This document shows, piece after piece, positions 17,226-23,457 of a stretch of DNA of 38,604 nucleotides (its first letter is position 1; the number at the start of each line of letters is the position of its first letter). Both the position numbers and the translations under genes were made by a program. The notes beneath the pieces are model-generated. The model was not told where the DNA came from. It searched no databases and was given only the letters and a program-made list of their open reading frames with translations. The stretch is from Streptomyces alfalfae (GTDB lineage: Bacteria > Actinomycetota > Actinomycetes > Streptomycetales > Streptomycetaceae): assembly GCF_004127445.1 (NCBI RefSeq), contig NZ_QEXM01000008.1, positions 1-38,604 of the forward strand. The letters are read 5' to 3'.

Positions 17226-17792
17226 ATGACCGCCGAGATGGTGGCGCCCGCGTGGATGCACTCGCAGATCAGCGCGGAACAGTACGACTCCTGGTCCGAG
17301 GAGCAGTGCTCCGGCATCGAGATCGTGGACGGGATGGTCGTCGTGAGCCCGAGCGCCTCCAAGCGCCACAGCCGGCTGGCCCGCATCCTGGCCAACGCCT
17401 TGGACGCAGCCGCGGGCCCGGACTGGAACGCGGACACGGACTTCGACGTCCGCCTGCAGGACGTTCCGCTCACCAACCGCCGTCCGGACGTCATCGTCCA
17501 CCGGTCGGAGACCATCGACCTCACGCCCACCCGCCCCGAGCACGTACTCCTGGTCGTCGAGGTCGTGTCGCCCGGCTCGGAGACCACCGACCGGATCGTG
17601 AAGGTCGACCAGTACGCCAAGGCCGGCATCCCCTTCTACTGGCGCGTCGAGCAGGCGGCCACCGGGGTCCCGATCGTGTACACGTACGTCCTCGACCCCG
17701 CCACGATGACCTACAGGGACGGCGAGATGTTCACGGGCGCGGTGGAAGCCACCGCGCCCTTTTCCGTCACCGTCGATCTCGGGGTCCTGTAG
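17226..17792 (+). CDS. Uma2-family (DUF820) PD-(D/E)XK nuclease-fold protein
   Basis: A 188-residue protein of the Uma2 family, which has a restriction-endonuclease-like core and is very common in Streptomyces; biological roles are mostly unknown. The active-site pattern is readable: Asp88 in RRPDVIV, Glu112 in LLVVEVVSPGSE, and Lys126 in R-I-V-K-V-D-Q-Y. The N-terminal Y-D-S-W and I-E-I-V-D-G-M-V-V-V-S-P-S-A are typical, as is A-G-I-P-F-Y-W-R near the C-terminus. GAAGGAGGT lies 6 nt before the ATG. TAGGCT at 17172-17177 may be the -10. It stands alone, convergent with the MFS gene. Confidence 0.88.
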   Translation: MTAEMVAPAWMHSQISAEQYDSWSEEQCSGIEIVDGMVVVSPSASKRHSRLARILANALDAAAGPDWNADTDFDVRLQDVPLTNRRPDVIVHRSETIDLTPTRPEHVLLVVEVVSPGSETTDRIVKVDQYAKAGIPFYWRVEQAATGVPIVYTYVLDPATMTYRDGEMFTGAVEATAPFSVTVDLGVL

Positions 17793-17869
17793 GGAACGGC
17801 GACGCCACCGGTTGTCCGGCCGAACGGGGACGCCCCCGACGTTCCCCGTCTCGTCGACCGCACCGCCGA

Positions 17870-19231
17870 TCAGGTGGCGCCGACCGGTGTCTCCTCCTCG
17901 TTCACGTCGTACGTGCCGAGGTGGCGGTTGAAGGCGACCCAGGCGATGGAGGTGGCGAGGCCGCACCCGGCGATGACCAGGGCGGCGGTGGGGCTGAGGA
18001 ACTGGGAGACGGTGCCGCCCACGATCGCGCCGACGGGCTCGAAGCCCAGCGTCGTGAAGCGCATCGCGGAGGTGACCTGGCCGATCATGTGCGCGGGCGT
18101 CACCATCTGCTTGATCGTCTCGCTCATGACCAGGTTCACGACGATGGCGAAGCTCCACAGGAACATTCCGGCGGCCACGGACAGGAACTGCGGGAGGGAG
18201 GAGTCCAGCAGCTCCGAGCCGGGGACGAGGAAGGCTCCCACGGTGGGCACGACCAGGGACAGGACGTAGAGCAGCCGGGTGCGCACCTTGCTCATGAACG
18301 AGGAAGCGGCGGTCGCGGACAGCACGCCGCCGAGTCCGCCCGCCGCGCTCGCGAGGCCGACCAGGAGGGGGCTGAAGCCCAACTCCTTGACCACGTAGAA
18401 GGTGTAGACGGCGAAGAACATCGCGGTGAAGAAGTTGAAGTGGGCCGCGGAGACGATCACCGGCCGCAGGACGGGGTGGGAGAAGGCCCAGGTGAAGCCG
18501 GACAGGGCGCCCTTGACCGACTCCTGCTCGGCGCCCGCCTCCCCGGCGTCCTCCTTTTCGGCCTCCACGGAGTCCTCCTGGCCCGGGTCCCCCTGACGGG
18601 TGTCCCCCTGACCGGTGCCCGCTTGACCGGCGTCCGCCCGTGAGGCGCCCGCCGTGCCCTTCTTCCCGCCGCCCCCCGACCTGAGCAGCAGGACCGTGCT
18701 CGCGACGTAGCTGCACAGGTCGGCGAGCAGGGCGAGCGGCGCCCCCAGCGCCTGGACCAGGATTCCGCCGAGGCCCGGTCCCGCGACCTCGCTGACCGCG
18801 GTGCTGCCCTCCATATACGAATTGATCTTGGGGAGTTGGCGGCGGTCGAACGTCATCACCACGTGCGAGGACAGGGCGGAGTCGTACAGCAGGGTGAGGG
18901 CCCCCACCAGGAAGACGGCGACGAAGAGCACCGGGATGCTCAGCATGTCCAGCGCGTACGCCACCGGGATGAGACCGATCAGGAGCAGGCGCAGGACGTT
19001 CGCCGTCACCATGACCGACCTGCGCGGGTAGCGGTCGGCGGTCATGCCGACCCAGAGTCCGAGGAGCAGCACGGCCAGCGACTCGGCACTGCCGAGCAGC
19101 CCCATCTCGAACGCGGAGGCGTCGAGGGTGTCCAGTGCGAGCAGCGGGATGATGACCACGCTGGCCTGGGTGCCGAACAGGGACACCGTCTGGGCGGTCC
19201 ACAGGTTTCTGAAACTGCTGTCTTTGAGCAC
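17870..19231 (-). CDS. MFS exporter of the RiPP-like cluster
   Basis: A 453-residue membrane transporter of the 12-helix MFS_3/EntS-like type, probably exporting the cluster product. The N-terminus S-F-R-N-L-W-T-A-Q-T-V-S-L-F-G-T-Q is typical, and the loop 2-3 motif is G-M-T-A-D-R-Y-P-R-R-S. The central cytoplasmic loop (about 183-235) is long, hydrophilic and repetitive: four 5-residue units ending in Q (ADAGQ, AGTGQ, GDTRQ, GDPGQ) encoded by 15-nt tandem repeats at 18585-18644. GTG start at 19231 follows AGGAG by 6 nt. It is downstream of the oxygenase and ABC-F genes on the same strand with a 148-bp gap, so co-transcription is plausible but not certain. Confidence 0.88.
   Translation of the reverse strand: MLKDSSFRNLWTAQTVSLFGTQASVVIIPLLALDTLDASAFEMGLLGSAESLAVLLLGLWVGMTADRYPRRSVMVTANVLRLLLIGLIPVAYALDMLSIPVLFVAVFLVGALTLLYDSALSSHVVMTFDRRQLPKINSYMEGSTAVSEVAGPGLGGILVQALGAPLALLADLCSYVASTVLLLRSGGGGKKGTAGASRADAGQAGTGQGDTRQGDPGQEDSVEAEKEDAGEAGAEQESVKGALSGFTWAFSHPVLRPVIVSAAHFNFFTAMFFAVYTFYVVKELGFSPLLVGLASAAGGLGGVLSATAASSFMSKVRTRLLYVLSLVVPTVGAFLVPGSELLDSSLPQFLSVAAGMFLWSFAIVVNLVMSETIKQMVTPAHMIGQVTSAMRFTTLGFEPVGAIVGGTVSQFLSPTAALVIAGCGLATSIAWVAFNRHLGTYDVNEEETPVGAT
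18585..18644 (-). repeat. Four 15-bp tandem repeats inside the MFS gene
   Basis: Units begin at 18585, 18600, 18615 and 18630; the first two differ at few positions and the others are more diverged. They encode a Gly/Asp/Gln-rich pentapeptide repeat in the central loop and preserve the frame, so copy-number change would alter only the loop length. Confidence 0.7.
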
Positions 19232-19379
19232 GTCGGACTCCTGGCGGCACGCCGGTAGTTCTGATGAGAGCGATGGTGGACGTCACCGCACGGCTCCGCC
19301 TGTGCCGGCCGGAACCGTGCGGGGGCCAACAGCAGTCCGCCGGAGGCTGGTTCAGGCGCTGCGTTGTCCGGGGAAGACG
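19232..19379 (-). other. Gap between the oxygenase and MFS genes
   Basis: 148 bp without a gene. One hairpin (CCGCACGG 19286-19293 with CCGTGCGG 19315-19322) may attenuate or process the message between the two genes. No promoter was recognised. Confidence 0.35.
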
Positions 19380-20111
19380 CTACTTGGCCGTGCCGAAGTG
19401 GACGGCGATGGAGTAGCGCACCCAGGACTGCGAGCGGATGCGGCAGACGCTGTGGTGGTATCCGGGGTTGATGCGCAGCATCGCCAGGCGCCCCTGCTCG
19501 GGCTGCGTGGTCAGGGCCGCGCCGCTGGGCGCCTCGACCACGAGCTCGCCGCCGTCGCCCGCGGTCCACCCCGGCGAGAGGAAGAAGACGAGGCCGAAGC
19601 GCCGGTCGTCGAAGGTGTCGGAGTGGCGGCGCAGATAGTGGCCGGCCTCGTACTTGGCGATGTCGGCCGAGCGGAAGGAGACGGGCTCGCCGAAGGCCGA
19701 CGAGAACGCGTCGGCCACCTTGGGGCTCTTCACCGCGGAGATGAAGGCGCGGATGCCCAGGGCGGACTGCGGGACGTCGCGCAGACAGCCGCTGCGCGAG
19801 AAGCGCCGCTCGGGGGCGGTCGCGGTGAACTCGTCGGCGTCGGCCGGCTTCACGTCGTCATCGGGGGTGAGCAGCCAGTGCTCCGTGGCCCAGGTCGGCA
19901 GCGAGGCCAGCTCGGCGACGAGGGGTTCCGTCATGTCCGGGGACAGCAGGGGCAGGCTGGTGGCCGGGGCGTCACTGCCCGGCCGCAGCAGGCCGAGCGA
20001 TTCCGCCACGCGGGCCGTGGTCAGCAGCTCGATCATCCTGCCGTGGAAGGCGATCGCGGCGTCCCTGCTCATGTGGTCGATGACGGACGTGGTCCGCGCC
20101 GAGTCCTGCAT
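19380..20111 (-). CDS. 2-oxoglutarate/Fe(II)-dependent oxygenase
   Basis: A 243-residue oxygenase of the prolyl-4-hydroxylase-like (P4Hc) class, expected to hydroxylate or desaturate a peptide or amino acid using O2 and 2-oxoglutarate. The iron facial triad is His163 and Asp165 (RRHSDTFDDRR) plus His220 (PGYHHSV), and Arg232 in R-Y-S-I-A-V should bind 2-oxoglutarate. G-D-G-G-E-L around residue 185-190 is the conserved turn between the metal ligands. Residues 1-100 form a helical extension unlike small hydroxylases and might contact a partner or substrate. GAAGGAGAGG lies just before the ATG. It is 39 bp downstream of the ABC-F gene, an operon arrangement, and is divergent from the putative precursor peptide, which it may modify. 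Confidence 0.87.
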   Translation of the reverse strand: MQDSARTTSVIDHMSRDAAIAFHGRMIELLTTARVAESLGLLRPGSDAPATSLPLLSPDMTEPLVAELASLPTWATEHWLLTPDDDVKPADADEFTATAPERRFSRSGCLRDVPQSALGIRAFISAVKSPKVADAFSSAFGEPVSFRSADIAKYEAGHYLRRHSDTFDDRRFGLVFFLSPGWTAGDGGELVVEAPSGAALTTQPEQGRLAMLRINPGYHHSVCRIRSQSWVRYSIAVHFGTAK

Positions 20112-20150
20112 CTTGCCTCTCCTTCAGATCGATGGGGCCGTGCAGAGGGA

Positions 20151-21770
20151 TCAGCGGGCCCTGGTCACCCGGTTCTCGTCCCACACCGGTTCCGGTGTCT
20201 CCACCACCTCGCCGTCGGAGCGGAAGAGGAGGTATCGGTTGAAGGAGCTCGCGAGCCAGCGGTCGTGGGTGACCACGACGACCGTGCCGTTGAACTCCTC
20301 GATGGCCTGCTGCAGGGCCTCGGCCGAGACCAGGTCGAGGTTGTCCGTGGGCTCGTCGAGCAGCAGCAGCGTCGCGCCGCCGAGTTCGAGGAGGAGGATC
20401 TGGAAGCGGGCCTGCTGCCCTCCGGAGAGCGTCTCGAAGCGCTGGTCCGCCGAGCCCGCGAGCTCGTAGCGCGAGAGCATGCCGGCGGCGGCCCCGCGGT
20501 CGAGGCCCTCGCGGATGCCTTCGCCGCGGCCCATGATCTCGACGAGGGTCTTGCCCATCCACTCCGGATGCTGGTGGGTCTGCGTGAAGAAGCCGGGTAC
20601 GACGCGTGCGCCGAGCCGCCAGGAGCCCGTGTGGTCCACGTCGAGCCCGGCGAGCAGCTTCAGCAGGTGGCTCTTGCCGGAGCCGTTCGACCCCAGGACC
20701 GCGACCCGGTCGCCCAGGAAGATCTCCAGGTCGAACGGCTTCATGAGTCCGGACAGTTCGAGCTTCTCGCACGTGATGACGCGGGTTCCGGTGCGGCCTC
20801 CCGTGAGGCGGGGCACGACCCGCTGCTCCCGGGGCAGCTCGGGCGGGCGGCCGGCTTCCTCGTACTTGCGCAGCCGGGTCTGGGCGGCGCGGTAGCGGGG
20901 GGCCATGGCGGCGCTGATCTTCGCCTGTTCGCCGAGGGTGTGCACCAGTTCCTTGAGCCGCTCGTGCTCCTCGTCCCACCGGCGGTGCAGCTCGGCCAGC
21001 CGTTCGCGCCGGGCCTGGCGGGCCTCCTTCCAGCCGGTGAAGGAGCCGCCGTGCACCCAGGTGCTGCGGCCTTCCAGAGCGACGACCTTCGTGGCCACGT
21101 TGCCCAGCAGGGCCCGGTCGTGGCTGACCAGCAGCACCGCCTTGTCGGTGGTGCGCAGTTGCTCCTCCAGCCACCGCTTGCCCGGGACGTCCAGGTAGTT
21201 GTCCGGCTCGTCGAGGATGAGCACCTGCTCGCGCCCGCGCAGCAGCGCTTCGAGGACGAGGCGCTTCTGCTCGCCGCCGGAGAGGGTGTTGACGTCGCGG
21301 AAGCGGGCGCGGTCGAAGGGCATGCCGAGTGCCGCGGTGGTCACCACGTCCCAGAGCACCTCGATCTCGTAACCGCCGGCCTCGCCCCAGGTGCCCAGCG
21401 CCTCGGCGTACCGCATCTGGGTGGCCTCGTCGTCGCGCTCCATCAGTTCCAGTTCGAGGGCGTCGATGTCGGCGGCGGCCGCGGCGATCCGCTCGGGGGC
21501 GGCGGCCAGCAGCAGGTCGCGCACGGTCGAGTCGTCCCGTACCGAGCCGATGAACTGGGGCATCATCGCCAGGCCGCCCTGGACGTTGACCGTGCCGGCG
21601 CGCGGCTTGAGCCGCTTTCCCGCGACGTTGACCAGGGTGCTCTTCCCCGCGCCGTTGTGGCCGATCAGCGCGGCGACCTCCCCCGCGCCCACGGTGAAGC
21701 TGACGTCTCCGAACAGTGTCCGCCCGTCGGCGAGATTGCACTGAACACCGTTGAATTCAAGGAATCCCAT
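20151..21770 (-). CDS. ABC-F ATPase, possible ribosome-protection self-resistance protein
   Basis: A 539-residue protein with two ABC ATPase domains and no membrane segment, the ABC-F plan. Such proteins act on the ribosome, and some dislodge antibiotics. Domain 1: Walker A GHNGAGKST (37-45), signature LSGGEQKR, Walker B LILDEPDNYLD. A charged linker with A-R-Q-A-R-R-E-R-L-A-E-L follows (about 240-310). Domain 2: GSNGSGKSH, LSGGQQARF, LLLLDEPTDNLD. DEPDNYLD in place of DEPTNHLD marks a subgroup that, as I recall, is frequent in Streptomyces. Start ATG 21770 has no good ribosome-binding site. It sits between the oxygenase and the divergent promoter region, so self-resistance is the favoured inference; a housekeeping translation factor is the alternative. 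Confidence 0.85.
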   Translation of the reverse strand: MGFLEFNGVQCNLADGRTLFGDVSFTVGAGEVAALIGHNGAGKSTLVNVAGKRLKPRAGTVNVQGGLAMMPQFIGSVRDDSTVRDLLLAAAPERIAAAAADIDALELELMERDDEATQMRYAEALGTWGEAGGYEIEVLWDVVTTAALGMPFDRARFRDVNTLSGGEQKRLVLEALLRGREQVLILDEPDNYLDVPGKRWLEEQLRTTDKAVLLVSHDRALLGNVATKVVALEGRSTWVHGGSFTGWKEARQARRERLAELHRRWDEEHERLKELVHTLGEQAKISAAMAPRYRAAQTRLRKYEEAGRPPELPREQRVVPRLTGGRTGTRVITCEKLELSGLMKPFDLEIFLGDRVAVLGSNGSGKSHLLKLLAGLDVDHTGSWRLGARVVPGFFTQTHQHPEWMGKTLVEIMGRGEGIREGLDRGAAAGMLSRYELAGSADQRFETLSGGQQARFQILLLELGGATLLLLDEPTDNLDLVSAEALQQAIEEFNGTVVVVTHDRWLASSFNRYLLFRSDGEVVETPEPVWDENRVTRAR

Positions 21771-22123
21771 GTAGTGAGCTTCGTTCTCTCGGCTTTGGAA
21801 AATGCGCTGCGTACGGACGCGGAGGATAACGCTCCAGATCTCGGCGATCCAGCCCAAAGAGCCCACTGCCCCTGCCCGGCGCTCCTTCGGTCCTCCCGCA
21901 CAATCCCCCTCGCAGTACACACCAAAGGCGTTCACGCGCTTCCCCGATCCTGCCTGGCCAGATCGACGAGCACAAGAGAAGAAATATCCAGATTGGGGGC
22001 ATTTGGCAAGGTTTAAGCGGAAAAACAAAAAAGCCTTTGGAACGATGCTTGACAAGGACCTACCCGAATGGTGAAGCTTTTGGCGTCAGAGCAATTCAGT
22101 TCCGAAGCACATGAGGAGCGACG
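21771..22123. promoter_or_regulatory. Divergent promoter region of the RiPP-like cluster
   Basis: 353 bp without a gene, AT-rich toward the right. For the precursor, TTGACA (22049-22054) is a perfect -35, preceded by an A-rich stretch (22020-22032) like an UP element. The -10 is weak (GAAGCT at 22073-22078 after 18 bp), which suggests activator control. CCAAAGGC (21922-21929) and GCCTTTGG (22033-22040) are an 8-bp inverted pair 103 bp apart and may be paired regulator half-sites. No confident promoter was found for the ABC-F side. No regulator gene lies in the cluster. Confidence 0.5.
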
Positions 22124-22243
22124 ATGAACGAGAACGTTACTGAGTCCGCAATTCAGGTTGCCACGCAGGAGCAGGATGACATCTTCTTCATCGAGGAGAT
22201 GGACGTGGCCGACGCCGCTACGGTGATGGTTCACCGCTGCTGA
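22124..22243 (+). CDS. Putative RiPP precursor peptide, 39 residues
   Basis: A short gene starting at ATG 22124 with an excellent GAGGAG site 5 nt upstream. The peptide begins MNENVTESAIQVATQEQ, is acidic, and carries DDIFFIEEMDVADAA in the middle. It ends TVMVHRC (33-39), basic and with the only cysteine at the very C-terminus. Two features could be the modified core: the Glu24-Glu25 pair, as in the EEN core of pantocin A, or the C-terminal heptapeptide ending in Cys39, by analogy with C-terminally adenylated microcin C. The peptide matches no housekeeping gene I know. A perfect 19-bp hairpin follows 6 bp after the stop, and a ThiF-type enzyme is encoded next, the arrangement expected for an abundant precursor and its modifying enzyme. 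Which residues are modified is not visible. Confidence 0.78.
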   Translation: MNENVTESAIQVATQEQDDIFFIEEMDVADAATVMVHRC

Positions 22244-22249
22244 CAATGT

Positions 22250-22293
22250 GAGCGGGAGTGCGGCCCCCGTGGCAGGGGGCCGCACTCCCGCTC
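22250..22293 (+). terminator. Partial terminator/attenuator after the precursor gene
   Basis: A perfect 19-bp stem (22250-22268 with 22275-22293) and 6-nt loop begins 6 bp after the precursor stop codon. No T-run follows. It most likely protects the short message and lets only some transcription reach the ThiF gene, giving far more precursor than enzyme. Confidence 0.8.
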
Positions 22294-22344
22294 CTTGCAT
22301 CCCTGAGTGGTATCCGACCCTGCTTCGAGGATGTGTCGCGCGCT

Positions 22345-23349
22345 ATGCGTGTATGGCTGAATCCCGCCTGGCAATTGACGTTCGCCGACGGCAGGGCGAC
22401 GTTCCAGGGCGAGAAGAAGAAATACGTCCTCGACGACCGCGGGGGCACCGTGAGCCGCCTCGCGGAAGCCCTGGAAGGCGGCTGCGACGACGAAGCCATC
22501 GAAGCGCTGACGCGCCGCGACCCCGACTGCGGCGGCCTCATGAGAGCCCTGCGCACCCGCGGACTGCTGATCGAGTCGCCCACGGGACCGGCCGGCGACG
22601 ACAGTGTCCACGCCCGGCAGTGGGGGCACCTGGCCCTGCACGCGCACCGCCCCGACGAGGCACAACGCCGTATCTGCGACGCAACGGTCATGGTCATGGG
22701 CGTGGGGGGCACCGGCAGCGTGGTCCTCCAGCACCTCATCGGAGCCGGCGTCGGACGCTTCGTGCTCGTCGACTCCGACAGCGTGCAGCTGAACAACCTG
22801 AACCGCCAGTTCATCTTCCCGCGCGCGGCCGTGGGCGAACCCAAGCTGGCGGCAGCCCGCGCCTATGCGAGCGACCGGGCGCCGGACGCCGAAATCGAGC
22901 TGGTCGACCGGTTCGTCGGCACGCCCGCAGAAATCGATGAAGTTTTCGACGCGCATCCGGACATCGATGCCCTCGCCGTGTGCATAGACCAGCCGATAGG
23001 CAGCATCTCCGATGCGGTGACCGAATCCGCCTGGGCTCGAAATGTACCGTCGATATTCGGCGGCGTAGGCATGCAGCGCGGATTCTACGGACCACTCTTC
23101 GCCCCGGGGAGATCGACCGTGACCCCGAAAGATTTCGCCTATGCGGAGAGCGCGGGATCAGATGCGGCGAATGATTCGGGGAGCCTCCGGAGTACGCGCT
23201 ATTCATTCGGCCCGAACAACACCGTCATCGGCGCCTGGATGGCCGCCGCGATAATTCACCACCTCGCGGACATCACCGGACTCGTCGAATACGACGTACG
23301 GAAAATCATCGACTTCGAAACCGGCCGCGTCACCGACCAGGCCCGATAA
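22345..23349 (+). CDS. ThiF/MccB-like adenylating enzyme with N-terminal peptide-clamp region
   Basis: A 334-residue E1-like enzyme expected to activate a carboxylate of the precursor peptide with ATP. The Rossmann part (about 113-330) shows VMGVGGTGS (Gly119-x-Gly-Gly-x-Gly124), the ribose-binding LVDSDSV, NNLNRQF with Arg154, Lys167 in VGEPK, and Asp215 in VCIDQP. GFYGPLFAPG (246-255) resembles the GPLYVPG of microcin C MccB as I remember it. Residues 1-90 fit an RRE/peptide-clamp-like winged helix. The four zinc cysteines of MccB, MoeB and ThiF are absent: only Cys47, 62, 111 and 213 occur and none form CxxC. ATG 22345 is preferred; GAGG lies 14 nt upstream and GTG 22333 is an alternative. 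The length equals MccB's. Likely modifies the 22124 peptide. Confidence 0.85.
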   Translation: MRVWLNPAWQLTFADGRATFQGEKKKYVLDDRGGTVSRLAEALEGGCDDEAIEALTRRDPDCGGLMRALRTRGLLIESPTGPAGDDSVHARQWGHLALHAHRPDEAQRRICDATVMVMGVGGTGSVVLQHLIGAGVGRFVLVDSDSVQLNNLNRQFIFPRAAVGEPKLAAARAYASDRAPDAEIELVDRFVGTPAEIDEVFDAHPDIDALAVCIDQPIGSISDAVTESAWARNVPSIFGGVGMQRGFYGPLFAPGRSTVTPKDFAYAESAGSDAANDSGSLRSTRYSFGPNNTVIGAWMAAAIIHHLADITGLVEYDVRKIIDFETGRVTDQAR

Positions 23350-23457
23350 GCGGACACCCGGCGCGCACCGCACTGAAGGCCCGTGGGCCGCACCTCGCGG
23401 TAATGGGCGCCGGTTCACGCCACCGACGCTACGGTATTGCGCCAAAGGGGAAGCGGC

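Noticed and set aside
17793..17869. Terminator between the Uma2 and MFS genes
   Set aside because: Only short imperfect pairing (ACGGGG/CCCCGT) was found in the 77-bp gap, so no terminator was annotated.
19044..22016. 990-codon plus-strand frame across MFS, oxygenase and ABC-F genes
   Set aside because: It is entirely antisense to three well-supported genes and has repetitive valine/glycine-rich composition without a domain.
22124..22243. Thioamitide-type precursor (thioviridamide-like C-terminal His-Cys)
   Set aside because: The ending T-V-M-V-H-R-C faintly resembles a thioviridamide core, but the YcaO/TfuA, kinase-like and cysteine decarboxylase genes such pathways need are absent.
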